From NCBI RefSeq assembly GCF_001999325.1, contig NZ_MVAR01000008.1, positions 1 through 48,334 on the forward strand: 48,334 nucleotides of DNA, written 5' to 3'. The stretch is from Thioalkalivibrio versutus (GTDB lineage Bacteria > Pseudomonadota > Gammaproteobacteria > Ectothiorhodospirales > Ectothiorhodospiraceae). Shown here piece after piece: positions 9,896 through 17,335 of this stretch (its first letter is position 1; each line of letters begins with the position of its first letter). The translations under genes were made by a program, and so were the position numbers. The notes beneath the pieces were generated by a model that was given only the letters and a program-made list of their open reading frames with translations, ran no database searches and had not been told where the DNA came from.

Positions 9896-10963
9896 ATGCG
9901 CACCGACCAAGACCTGTTCCGAGGCCCTTCCCTCAACCTGCTACTTCTGTTGCTGGCCCTGCTGTTTGGCGGCTCCGGACTCGTGCAGGCCGAGACCGGC
10001 CACCCGCTGGGCGCCCCCACCGGGGCGCCCGCCGAACGCGACGCGCCCGCCAGCGGCAATCAGGCGCCAACCCCACTGGTTGAGCCCCCGAGCCACCTGG
10101 AACGCCTGACCGGCTGGATGCTGCAGACCCAGCGGCAGTTGCACCGCAGCCTGACCGAGGGCCTGCACGCCCTGCGCGACGGTCCGACCACACAAACCGC
10201 CGGGGCGCTCATCCTGGTCAGCCTGCTCTACGGGATCTTCCACGCCGCCGGCCCCGGCCACGGCAAGGCGGTGATCAGCGCCTACCTGCTGACCCAGCCG
10301 CAGAACCTGCGGCGCGGCATCTTGCTATCCACCGCCTCCGCGCTGGCGCAGGGCGTCACCGCCATCGCCCTGGTCGGTGTGTTGATCGGCCTGTTCGGTT
10401 GGCTGGCCCGCGACACCCTGGGTCAGGTACGCACCCTGGAAATCGCCAGCTTCGCCCTTGTCGCGCTGCTCGGGCTGTGGCTGATGGTTCGTGCCCTGCG
10501 CCATGCCTGGCGGCTGCATCGCGCCCACCGCGCTCAAGCCCACGATCACGATCATGCGCACGAACACGACGCGCACTGCGGCTGCGGCACCCCGCACCAC
10601 GTGGATCCCAACCAGCGTGGTACCTGGTGGGGCACAGTGCTGGCCGTCGGCATTCGCCCCTGTTCCGGCGCGGTGCTGATCATGGCGGTCTCCACCGCCC
10701 TGGGCCTGGCCTGGGCTGGCGTGGCCGCCGTGCTGGCGATGTCACTGGGCACGGCGGCGACGGTCTCGGTGCTGGCGACCCTCGCCGTCTCCGCACGTGA
10801 CTGGACCCGTCGCTGGCTGGGCCCGACGCGCCTGGGCCGGCTCACCTACATTGGGCCGTCCCTGGGCCTGGCCGGGGGCGGCGTGATCGCCCTGATCGGT
10901 CTCAGCCTGGTCCTCGGCGCCATCGCCTACCAACCCGTCGCTCACCCGCTGGGGATTCGCTAG
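9896..10963 (+). CDS. zevB: NicO/RcnA-family metal permease, ZevB-like
   Basis: 355 residues: an N-terminal signal/anchor (13-31), a Pro-rich periplasmic stretch, then about six transmembrane segments. The family motif HAAGPGHGKAVISAYLL (116-132) and GIRPCSGAVLIM are intact. A cytoplasmic metal-binding loop rich in His (about 214-235, HDHDHAHEHDAHCGCG) separates the two halves. RcnA relatives export Ni/Co, whereas ZevB works with periplasmic ZevA in zinc uptake; the adjacent DUF1007 gene favours the latter. An in-frame GTG at 9878 is an alternative start, but it would put the Zur-like box inside the gene. Neither start has a good Shine-Dalgarno sequence. Confidence 0.85.
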   Translation: MRTDQDLFRGPSLNLLLLLLALLFGGSGLVQAETGHPLGAPTGAPAERDAPASGNQAPTPLVEPPSHLERLTGWMLQTQRQLHRSLTEGLHALRDGPTTQTAGALILVSLLYGIFHAAGPGHGKAVISAYLLTQPQNLRRGILLSTASALAQGVTAIALVGVLIGLFGWLARDTLGQVRTLEIASFALVALLGLWLMVRALRHAWRLHRAHRAQAHDHDHAHEHDAHCGCGTPHHVDPNQRGTWWGTVLAVGIRPCSGAVLIMAVSTALGLAWAGVAAVLAMSLGTAATVSVLATLAVSARDWTRRWLGPTRLGRLTYIGPSLGLAGGGVIALIGLSLVLGAIAYQPVAHPLGIR

Positions 10964-11052
10964 GCAGACGACGCCTCCACGGGGCCGAGCTTGCCCCGGA
11001 TGGACACCTCCTCTAACGTCCGGGTCATCGGACCCCAGCGCGCGAGGCCCTC

Positions 11053-12855
11053 ATGTCGTCGACCACCATCACCCCGGAGCAGGCCCCCACCCTGCCGGCG
11101 CTGTTCCGCACCCGGGTCTCCATGAGTCGGGATGCCCCGGCCTATCGCCACTTCAGCGCCGACGACCAGACCTGGAAGCAGACCACCTGGGGCGAAATGG
11201 CCGCGATGGTGGATCGCTGGCAGGCTGCGCTGGCGCGCGAAGGTTTCAAGCCCGGGGAACGCGTTGCGCTGATGCTCGGCAACTCGCGCGAGTGGGTCGC
11301 CCTCGACCAGGCCGCCAGCGAACTGGGGCTGATTACCGTGCCGCTGTACACCGACGACCGCCCCGACAACGTCGCCTACATCATTGGCCAGACTCAGGCC
11401 CGCCTGCTCTTGCTGGGCGAGAGCATGCACAACCGGCGCCTGTCCGAACACTTCGAAAACATGCCCTCGCTCAAGCGCATCGTGTGTCTGGGCCAATCCG
11501 AGGGTGAGCCCGATGACTCGCGGGTGATGCACCTCGACCGCTGGCTGGAACGCGGCGACCCCGACCAAGTGCGTCGCCCGGACCTGGACCCCCTGGGCCT
11601 GGCGACCATCGTGTTCACCTCCGGCACCACGGGGCGACCCAAAGGCGTGATGCTGTCGCATCGCAATATTCTCGACAATGCCCAGGCCTCTTCCACCGCC
11701 GGACCGCTGTCGGATACCGACCGCTTCCTCTCCTTCCTGCCCTTGTCCCACATGCTGGAACGTACCGGCGGCTATTACATGCCCATGCTGATCGGCGCCG
11801 AGGTCGCTTTCGCGCGCTCTATCCAGGGTCTGGGCGAGGATCTGATGTCCGTGCAGCCCACCGTGCTGATCTCGGTCCCGCGCATCTACGAACGTGTGCA
11901 TGGCCGCATCCAGGCCGGCCTGAAGGAGAAATCCGCGATCGGCCGTGGCCTGTTCAAGGCCACGGTGGCCATTGGCTGGCGCCGCTTCGAATACCAGCAG
12001 GGCCGTGCATCCTGGTCCCCGGGCCTGCTGCTGTGGCCCCTGCTGGAACGAATCGTGGCGCACAAGGTGCTGAATCGCCTGGGCGGCAAGCTGCGCTTCG
12101 CCGTGTGCGGCGGCGCGCCGCTACCGCCACCGATTGCCCGCTTCTTCATCGGCCTCGGCCTCCCGGTACTGCATGGCTACGGCATGACCGAATCCAGCCC
12201 GGTGGTCAGCGTCAACACCCCGGACGACAACCTGCCCGCCTCCATCGGCAAGCCCCTTCCGGGTATCGAAGTAAAGATCGGCGAAATGGACGAGCTGCTT
12301 ACCCGTTCCAGCAGCGTCATGCTTGGCTACTGGAAGAACGAAGAGGCCACCGCCTCCACGATCGACCAGGATCACTGGCTGCACAGCGGGGATCAGGCAC
12401 GAATCGACGACGATGGCCGCATCTTCATCACCGGACGCCTGAAGGACATCCTCGTGCTGACCAATGGCGAGAAGGTCCCACCGGCGGACATGGAGATGGC
12501 CATCGCCCTGGACGCCCTGTTCGATCAGGTCATGGTGGTCGGCGACGGCCACTCCTTCCTGAGCGCCCTGGTCGTCCCCGAACCCGAGGCCTGGGCGACC
12601 TTCGCCGAGGACCACGACCTCGACCCCAGTGCCGCCGGACGCCTGTCGCGTGCTACCGAGCGCGCCCTGCTCCAGCGCATGCAGTACCAGCTACGCGACT
12701 TTCCCGGCTACGCCAGGATCCGCCACGTCCACGTGGTGCACGAACCCTGGTCAGTGGACAACGGCATGCTGACCCCGACCATGAAGCTCAAGCGCCCGGT
12801 CATTACCAAGCACTACGCCAAAGCCATCGAGGCCATGTACGCCGGCCACGACTGA
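11053..12855 (+). CDS. Long-chain acyl-CoA synthetase (AMP-forming, FAA1 type)
   Basis: 600 residues of the ANL adenylating superfamily. The P-loop-like A3 motif is IVFTSGTTGRPKGVMLSH, A5 is GYGMTESSP, the A7-type motif is HSGDQARIDDDGRIF, and A8 is TGRLKDILVLTNGEK. The long insert between A3 and A5 (about 250-340) is typical of COG1022 long-chain fatty acid ligases. It should activate fatty acids to acyl-CoA at the inner membrane face for lipid recycling or beta-oxidation; no other beta-oxidation genes are in the window. It stands alone, about 90 bp after zevB, and converges on dsrE2 with an intrinsic terminator between. Confidence 0.9.
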   Translation: MSSTTITPEQAPTLPALFRTRVSMSRDAPAYRHFSADDQTWKQTTWGEMAAMVDRWQAALAREGFKPGERVALMLGNSREWVALDQAASELGLITVPLYTDDRPDNVAYIIGQTQARLLLLGESMHNRRLSEHFENMPSLKRIVCLGQSEGEPDDSRVMHLDRWLERGDPDQVRRPDLDPLGLATIVFTSGTTGRPKGVMLSHRNILDNAQASSTAGPLSDTDRFLSFLPLSHMLERTGGYYMPMLIGAEVAFARSIQGLGEDLMSVQPTVLISVPRIYERVHGRIQAGLKEKSAIGRGLFKATVAIGWRRFEYQQGRASWSPGLLLWPLLERIVAHKVLNRLGGKLRFAVCGGAPLPPPIARFFIGLGLPVLHGYGMTESSPVVSVNTPDDNLPASIGKPLPGIEVKIGEMDELLTRSSSVMLGYWKNEEATASTIDQDHWLHSGDQARIDDDGRIFITGRLKDILVLTNGEKVPPADMEMAIALDALFDQVMVVGDGHSFLSALVVPEPEAWATFAEDHDLDPSAAGRLSRATERALLQRMQYQLRDFPGYARIRHVHVVHEPWSVDNGMLTPTMKLKRPVITKHYAKAIEAMYAGHD

Positions 12856-12898
12856 TCTTTTCTCTTTTGATCCACCACGAAGCGCCCCAAAAACGAAA

Positions 12899-12929
12899 AA
12901 GGCCCCGCAGCGCAACGCCGCGGGGCCTT
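12899..12929 (-). terminator. Intrinsic terminator of the dsrE2 transcript
   Basis: A 10-bp stem (AAGGCCCCGC with GCGGGGCCTT) is followed on the minus strand by a broken T-run (TTTTTCGTTTTT). The T-run lies only on that side, so it mainly ends the minus-strand operon. Confidence 0.85.
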
Positions 12930-12956
12930 GATGGGCGCGCCAGGCGCGCCGCCGGT

Positions 12957-13427
12957 TCAGATGAACAGGCAGATATCGGACTCGCCGGCGAACTCGAAGA
13001 ACGCGGCGGCCCCGGCGTATTCCACGCCGTCGATGAATTCACTGGTGTCCATGTCGAACAGGTCCACCGTCATCTGGCAGGCAATCATGCGTACCTCGGC
13101 CTCCAGGCACAGCTCGCGCAGGTCGCCCAGATCGGAGACGCCCTTCGCCGCCATCTTTTTCTTCATCATCACGGTCATCATCTTCTGCATGCCCGGCAGG
13201 GCCTGCAGAAGCACCGGCATCGGCATCGGCATCGGCATGCCCGGATTGCCCAGCGAGGTCACCTGCAGATCCAGTTTCTTGCGCAGCAGTTGCAGGCCAT
13301 AGAAGGTAAAGAACACTTCGCAGTCGTAGCCCAGAGCGGCCGCCGTGGAAGCGAGGATGAAGGGCGGATAACCCCAGTCCAGGCTACCCTTCGTCGCAAT
13401 GATGGCCATCTTCTTTTGATCACTCAT
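12957..13427 (-). CDS. dsrE2: DsrE2-type sulfur-transfer protein
   Basis: 156 residues, with a strong Shine-Dalgarno (GGAGGAGAAAG) before the ATG at 13427. It belongs to the DsrE/DsrF/DrsH-like superfamily, DsrE2/COG2210 branch: the N-terminus reads AIIATKGSLDW, followed by FFTFYGLQLL and a Met/Pro-rich, positively charged middle (MPMPMPMP then MMKKKMAAKG). That middle is characteristic of membrane-associated DsrE2. Two cysteines are plausible sulfur carriers: one in LCLEAEV and the conserved one in ACQMTVDLF. In sulfur oxidisers DsrE2 receives persulfide from rhodanese and TusA and passes sulfane sulfur towards Dsr or Hdr-like oxidation, but neither rhd, tusA nor hdr genes are here. It is the last gene of the minus-strand operon and ends at a terminator. 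Confidence 0.82.
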   Translation of the reverse strand: MSDQKKMAIIATKGSLDWGYPPFILASTAAALGYDCEVFFTFYGLQLLRKKLDLQVTSLGNPGMPMPMPMPVLLQALPGMQKMMTVMMKKKMAAKGVSDLGDLRELCLEAEVRMIACQMTVDLFDMDTSEFIDGVEYAGAAAFFEFAGESDICLFI

Positions 13428-13532
13428 TTCTACTTTCTCCTCCAGTGGTAACAGGAATCGGATCCGCCACAGCCCCCTGCGCACGATCCGTCCCCAGTTG
13501 GTTAAAGCCCGTGGGTGTCGGGGCGGGACAGC

Positions 13533-13679
13533 CTACTGCTCCGACGCCTGACGCCCCCTGCGCCAGTCGCGGATCAGTGCACACCCGGCACAAACCCCCA
13601 GCGCTGCCATGCTGGCCCATACCGAGATGGGCACCAGGATCATGGCCAGCGCGAACATAAGCCACGCCAGTATGGTCAT
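13533..13679 (-). CDS. 48-residue single-span membrane peptide
   Basis: A short frame preceded by an excellent Shine-Dalgarno (GCAGGAGGAGAACG, then ATG). It begins MTILAWLMFALAM and continues with a hydrophobic stretch to about residue 36, including a Cys pair (VCAGCAL), then a basic cytosolic tail (RDWRRGRQASEQ). It would be an inner-membrane peptide, N-out or hairpin. It lies between the dynamin-like GTPase (102 bp upstream) and dsrE2 (105 bp downstream), all on the minus strand. The CxxC pair close to a sulfur-transfer gene makes a small redox or persulfide partner of DsrE2 conceivable, but that is speculation. I know of no named family for it. Confidence 0.65.
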   Translation of the reverse strand: MTILAWLMFALAMILVPISVWASMAALGVCAGCALIRDWRRGRQASEQ

Positions 13680-13683
13680 CGTT

Positions 13684-13760
13684 CTCCTCCTGCACAACAT
13701 TAGCGGCCGGTAACCGCGCCCGCTGGTCGTGCTGCTTGCTGCGAGCCGGCGCAGGAGGAG
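13684..13760 (-). promoter_or_regulatory. Leader hairpin that can mask a Shine-Dalgarno
   Basis: In the minus-strand mRNA CTCCTCCTGC (13760-13751) is a perfect 10-nt complement of GCAGGAGGAG (13693-13684), the ribosome site of the 48-residue peptide. The 57-nt interior is G+C-rich and contains its own short pairing (GCGG/CCGC). The arrangement could shut off translation until the upstream arm is engaged. Confidence 0.5.
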
Positions 13761-13781
13761 GCATCATGCCTGCCCCTACCC

Positions 13782-15347
13782 CTAGCGCCTCTCCGGCGCC
13801 TCCGGCTCGGCGTAATCGCGGGGCGCATCCGTGCCCGGCGTCGGGTCGGGGACCGGGGCTTCCGGCTCCTTCGGGTTGTAGACATCGCTGGCCGAGGCCC
13901 GCCCGCCCTGGCGCGAGACCGGACTGGCATCCACAAACTGGTTGTTCAGGCGCTGGATGTAGGCCTCGGCGCGGTCGCGCAACTGATGCAGGCGGCCGAT
14001 CATCCGCCGCCCCAGACCCAGCGGTGCACGCCCCATCATCGGGCGCCAGGGACGCGTGTTCTTCTCGAAGGCCGCGCGCCAGTTACCGGCGGGGGTCTCG
14101 GTCGGCAGCGTCCGCGCGATGCGGCGCGCCAGCCAGCGGCGATTGAAGAAGTGAATCCCGCCGAGCACGATGGCCAGCACCACGATGCCAAAGACAGTCA
14201 GCAACGGGCGCTCGCCCATGGACTGCCAGACGCTGCCATCGGTCCACGGGGCCACGCCACCGGTCCACTGATAGCCAATCAGACCCAGGATCACCGCGAC
14301 CACCGCGAACATCCCGGCGTCGAACTGCACGACACGGCGGCGCCAGCGCGCGAGCGCACGTTGCAGCGCCGGCATGACGTCCATCTCGATGGATTCGGCG
14401 ATCGCCTGCAGCGAGCCAAGGATCCGGTAGGAACGCGAGGAACTGATCTCCTGGATCTTGGCGTGGATCTCCTGACGGTCGCGCCGGGATTTCTCCTCGT
14501 AGCGCTCGCGCACCTGAGGATCGCCGATCTCGACCGCCGCACTCTCGTTGTACAGGCAGTAGAAGCGCCCGGTGGCATTGCCCTGGCGCACCACGGCGCG
14601 CTGCCAGGCGGAAACGACCTCTTCCAGGTTGTCCTCGCGCCAGGTGGTGTCGATCTGGTTAAGGATAAACACCAGTTTGGTGAAATCATTGCGCTCGGCG
14701 ACGCGATTGACCAGGTGCTCCAGGGTGTCGCGCATCGCGCCAGGTTCCGGGTGGCGGGCATCGAAGAACACCAGCACCAGGTCCGACAGATCGATGATGT
14801 GGTCGGTCAGCTGCAGGATCGTCGCGCGCTGCTCGTCGGCATCGAACCCGGGAGAGTCGATGATGATGCGCCCGCGCAGATGCTCCGCGCGCGCGGTCTT
14901 CATCGCCAGAAAATGATCCACCGTACGCCCGCCGCCGTCGGTGATGCGCTCGATCTCGTCGGATACGCGATAGAACGGGAAACGCGGATCGCCGTCCAGC
15001 GCGAGCCCCGGCAGCTCCTGCACGTGCTCGCTTCCGCCGTAGCTGATCACGGTGAACTTGTCGTCCACCGCCTGCGAACCGCTGCGCTGCACGGTGGTGC
15101 CCACGTATTCGTTGATGAAGGTGGACTTGCCGGCCGAGAACGTCCCCAGCATGGCGATCATCGGCCACCAGGAGATGGTGAAGGCGTAGGAGTCTTCGGT
15201 GGGATCCAGCAGACCGGCCGCATAGCCGACCCGGTCCAGATCACGGAAGGGGTCGACCACCCCTTTCAGGACCGGATTCTCTTCGGCAAGGCGGTCGCTG
15301 AGCAGCTTGAGCTGCTTGCGTACCCGAGGGCCAGGACGATTGAACAT
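13782..15347 (-). CDS. Membrane-anchored dynamin/EHD-like GTPase
   Basis: 521 residues. The GTPase motifs are clear: G1 GTFSAGKST (68-76), G3 DSPGF (about 166-170), G4 NQID (about 231-234). The region before G1 (VDPFRDLDRV, then WPMIAMLGTF) resembles EHD and bacterial dynamin-like proteins. Two transmembrane segments follow the G domain and helical stalk (about 338-360 and 380-400), then a Pro/Glu-rich disordered tail (PVPDPTPGTDAP). Dynamin relatives polymerise on membranes to bend, tether or sever them. It is preceded by GGAG and starts 27 bp after the coiled-coil membrane protein gene, inside the ParA-DUF302-dynamin-DsrE2 operon. Other known bacterial dynamins act in envelope repair or vesiculation; here the neighbours suggest a link to sulfur-globule handling, which is inference. 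Confidence 0.85.
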   Translation of the reverse strand: MFNRPGPRVRKQLKLLSDRLAEENPVLKGVVDPFRDLDRVGYAAGLLDPTEDSYAFTISWWPMIAMLGTFSAGKSTFINEYVGTTVQRSGSQAVDDKFTVISYGGSEHVQELPGLALDGDPRFPFYRVSDEIERITDGGGRTVDHFLAMKTARAEHLRGRIIIDSPGFDADEQRATILQLTDHIIDLSDLVLVFFDARHPEPGAMRDTLEHLVNRVAERNDFTKLVFILNQIDTTWREDNLEEVVSAWQRAVVRQGNATGRFYCLYNESAAVEIGDPQVRERYEEKSRRDRQEIHAKIQEISSSRSYRILGSLQAIAESIEMDVMPALQRALARWRRRVVQFDAGMFAVVAVILGLIGYQWTGGVAPWTDGSVWQSMGERPLLTVFGIVVLAIVLGGIHFFNRRWLARRIARTLPTETPAGNWRAAFEKNTRPWRPMMGRAPLGLGRRMIGRLHQLRDRAEAYIQRLNNQFVDASPVSRQGGRASASDVYNPKEPEAPVPDPTPGTDAPRDYAEPEAPERR

Positions 15348-15374
15348 GCGGACTCCGTCAGTCGAAACGCGTGA

Positions 15375-15896
15375 TCAGCGCGGGTAATACGGCCCCGGCG
15401 AACCCCGGACCGGACCGCTCTGATCGGTGAATGGGTTGAACATGTTCATCATACCCATGGGCGCCCCCACATTGCGATTCAGACTCCACATATCCTGTTG
15501 CATGCCCGTGATCGCGCCCGCCATCACGCTGGTATCCCGCGTCATCGAGCCGATATTGGCATCCATCGAGCGCGTATTGCCCGCGATCACCGCCACTTCC
15601 TCGTTCATTACCCGCATGGTGTTGTTGATGTCCGTCATCTGGTGGTCCATCGAGGCCATGTGCCCGGCGATAGTGGACATGTCGCGATCGACCACCTGGG
15701 TCATCTGGGCGATCTCCTGGGTCAACTGGCTGACATCCCGGGTCAGGCTGGTGATCAGCCAGAACCCGTAGATGGCCAGGACCACGAAGGCCAGCAAGGC
15801 GGCGTACACAATCAGCTCCACACGCCGGGAGCGGGCATCCGCCTTGTCCGCCTCGTCGCGGACCCTGTTGAAATCACTGTTGCTCTCGTCGCTCAT
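15375..15896 (-). CDS. Membrane-anchored coiled-coil protein, unknown function
   Basis: 173 residues: a charged cytosolic N-terminus, one transmembrane helix (about 27-50), then a long helical region (55-140) rich in Met, Thr, Asp and Asn with heptad-like spacing (TQEIAQMTQVVDRDMSTIA). The C-terminus is Pro/Gly/Met-rich and ends GPYYPR. The helix is probably periplasmic by the positive-inside rule (RSRRVE before the span). I do not recognise a named family. The Met-rich helical body and aromatic/Pro/Gly tail recall the secreted proteins encoded 2-4 kb upstream, and it lies 44 bp after the DUF302 gene and 27 bp before the dynamin gene. It could serve as a membrane tether or receptor; this is a guess from topology and position. 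Confidence 0.75.
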   Translation of the reverse strand: MSDESNSDFNRVRDEADKADARSRRVELIVYAALLAFVVLAIYGFWLITSLTRDVSQLTQEIAQMTQVVDRDMSTIAGHMASMDHQMTDINNTMRVMNEEVAVIAGNTRSMDANIGSMTRDTSVMAGAITGMQQDMWSLNRNVGAPMGMMNMFNPFTDQSGPVRGSPGPYYPR

Positions 15897-15940
15897 TGAA
15901 CGCCCTTGGTCGATGCACGGAAACGGATTCGCTACCCCCG

Positions 15941-16528
15941 TCAGAAGGCGCCGACGGCGGCGCGGTCAATGATTTCCTCCAGTGATTCCTTCACAAAAAT
16001 GGCCTGCTCGCGCAGATCCTCGGGCAGCGGGCGCCCTCCGTGGATCATCGGCTCCAGATCCAGCGTCATCAGCCACAGATTGCCCTCGGCATCTTCCTGC
16101 AGCACGATCCGGCACGGCAGATACGCAGCCATCGCCGGGCTGTGGCGAACCATCTGCGCGGCAATCGCCACATCACAGAACATATAGATCTTCAGGAACG
16201 GAAAGTCCTCCCCGGTAACGCTTCGTACCTCCTCCCCCATCGGCAATTCGCCGACGTTGCGGATATTCAGCTCGTTGGCCACCAGGCGCAGAATATCCTC
16301 GACCTCTTCGACCGCCAGGCCCGCGTCCACCTTGCGCTTGTAGACCATGGCCTCCGCGGCGTCGCCGGTCTCCAGCACCGTGCGGGCCATCTGCGAATAG
16401 ACCTTGGGCGCCTGGGAATCCAGCGAGCGGACCTGACCGAGGTAGGGCTCGAAAGCAAAAATGGCATACCCCACCCCAATCAGTGCCAGCAATCCGATCA
16501 CGACCAACGCATTGCGTATGAAGCGCAT
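15941..16528 (-). CDS. Membrane-anchored DUF302 protein
   Basis: 195 residues: an N-terminal transmembrane anchor (about 7-27), a short helical linker, then a DUF302 domain (about 95-180) with FLKIYMFCDVAIAAQMV and the family end YLPCRIVLQEDAEGNLWL followed by DLEPMIHGG. DUF302 domains form small alpha/beta dimers; their ligand is uncertain, and binding of thiols or metals has been suggested. Two Cys residues (FCDV, LPCR) are in the domain. DUF302 genes are frequent in sulfur-oxidiser genomes in my recollection. It has a good ribosome site (AGGAGAG) and lies 51 bp after parA, separated by a 20-bp palindrome. Confidence 0.85.
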   Translation of the reverse strand: MRFIRNALVVIGLLALIGVGYAIFAFEPYLGQVRSLDSQAPKVYSQMARTVLETGDAAEAMVYKRKVDAGLAVEEVEDILRLVANELNIRNVGELPMGEEVRSVTGEDFPFLKIYMFCDVAIAAQMVRHSPAMAAYLPCRIVLQEDAEGNLWLMTLDLEPMIHGGRPLPEDLREQAIFVKESLEEIIDRAAVGAF

Positions 16529-16552
16529 GAAGCTCTCCTGCTCGGTGCCCGC

Positions 16553-16572
16553 CGTCCGGTGATCACCGGACG
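16553..16572. repeat. 20-bp perfect palindrome between parA and the DUF302 gene
   Basis: CGTCCGGTGATCACCGGACG is identical to its reverse complement. It sits in the 51-bp gap between parA and the DUF302 gene. As RNA it could fold into an 8-bp stem with a GATC loop, but no T-run follows, so it is not a normal terminator. As DNA it could be a dimer-binding site, for example a parS-like centromere. Confidence 0.85.
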
Positions 16573-16579
16573 CGACACA

Positions 16580-17224
16580 TTATTGTTTCTTGCGGCGGTT
16601 GCGCCCGAACAGGGCTACAGCCAGGGCGTCCAGCTCGGCGGCGGCCTTGCCGCGGGGCTCCAGTTCGCGCACCGAGAGCCCTTCGCTGAAGGAACGGCGA
16701 AAGGCCATGCGCTGCTTCAGCCGCGGCTTCAGCAAGCGGACCCCCTCGATCTGCTGCAGCGCCTCGTGCGTCTCGTCGGTCTCGCGCACGGCCTGGTGCG
16801 TATCGGCACGATTGATGAATGCCAGGATCTCGGGACGATCACAAGACCCCCGTTGCTCCTGAATGCGCTGAACGAAGCGATAAGTCGACCAGACGTCCGC
16901 CTGGCTGGGCGGCACCGGGATCAGCACACGGTCGGCACCCTCCACCGCAGTCATCAGGGAGGCCATGTCCGACGCACCGACATCGATCAGCACCTCGTCG
17001 TAATCGCCCGTGCGGGAGCGGACGGCATCGAGATCACTGACCCCGTCCAGCGCGGGTTCGTAGCCTTCCTCGTGGCGCACCTCCAGCACATCGCTGAGGG
17101 TTCGCTGCGGATCCAGATCCACGGTCAGGGCGCGACGACGCCCCTCCAGCAACCACAGGGCCAGGTTAAAGGCCACGGTACTCTTGCCGGTACCACCTTT
17201 CAGATTGGCGACGACGGTCTGCAT
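16580..17224 (-). CDS. Orphan ParA/MinD-type ATPase
   Basis: 214 residues with the deviant Walker A KGGTGKST (about 9-16), Walker A' (VDLDPQRTL) and Walker B (EVLIDVGASD), followed by the helix-rich half with LIPVPPSQADVW. The start at 17224 follows GGAGAC; a frame extending to 17242 lacks a ribosome site. Short ParAs of this kind move cargoes over the nucleoid: plasmids, chemoreceptor clusters, or carboxysomes (McdA). No parB, origin or plasmid gene is nearby, so plasmid partition is unlikely. Its neighbours are secreted globule-like proteins, DUF302, coiled-coil and dynamin proteins. It is separated from the globule gene upstream by a terminator but runs into the DUF302 gene downstream. Cargo positioning is inferred. 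Confidence 0.9.
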   Translation of the reverse strand: MQTVVANLKGGTGKSTVAFNLALWLLEGRRRALTVDLDPQRTLSDVLEVRHEEGYEPALDGVSDLDAVRSRTGDYDEVLIDVGASDMASLMTAVEGADRVLIPVPPSQADVWSTYRFVQRIQEQRGSCDRPEILAFINRADTHQAVRETDETHEALQQIEGVRLLKPRLKQRMAFRRSFSEGLSVRELEPRGKAAAELDALAVALFGRNRRKKQ

Positions 17225-17242
17225 GGCGTCTCCTTCGAGCAT

Positions 17243-17279
17243 TGCGGATTGGCGGCTACGCGCAACCCACCAATCCGCA
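17243..17279. promoter_or_regulatory. 10-bp inverted repeat upstream of parA
   Basis: TGCGGATTGG (17243-17252) and CCAATCCGCA (17270-17279) are perfect inverted repeats with 17 bp between them, 19 bp upstream of the parA start. It could be an operator for autoregulation or a leader hairpin. The spacing places the arm centres about 27 bp apart, roughly 2.5 helical turns. Confidence 0.6.
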
Positions 17280-17287
17280 CGGCTCCG

Positions 17288-17321
17288 AAAAAAAGGGGCC
17301 TGCCCGACACCGGGCAGGCCC
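17288..17321 (-). terminator. Intrinsic terminator after the sulfur-globule-like gene
   Basis: An 11-bp stem (GGGCCTGCCCG with CGGGCAGGCCC, loop ACAC) is followed on the minus strand by seven T. It lies 15 bp after the stop of the globule-like gene and before parA, so the two can be expressed at very different levels. Confidence 0.9.
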
Positions 17322-17335
17322 GAACAGCGACGGGC

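Noticed and set aside
13684-13693. CRISPR or other regular repeat arrays
   Set aside because: I looked for evenly spaced direct repeats throughout and found none; only dispersed palindromes and the paired motifs described.
13420-13767. 115-residue minus-strand open frame overlapping the start of dsrE2
   Set aside because: Composition is random-like, and it overlaps both the 48-residue peptide (which has a far better ribosome site and a membrane span) and the dsrE2 start.
16553-16572. 20-bp palindrome read as a terminator
   Set aside because: No T-run on either strand; a DNA site or simple hairpin is more likely.
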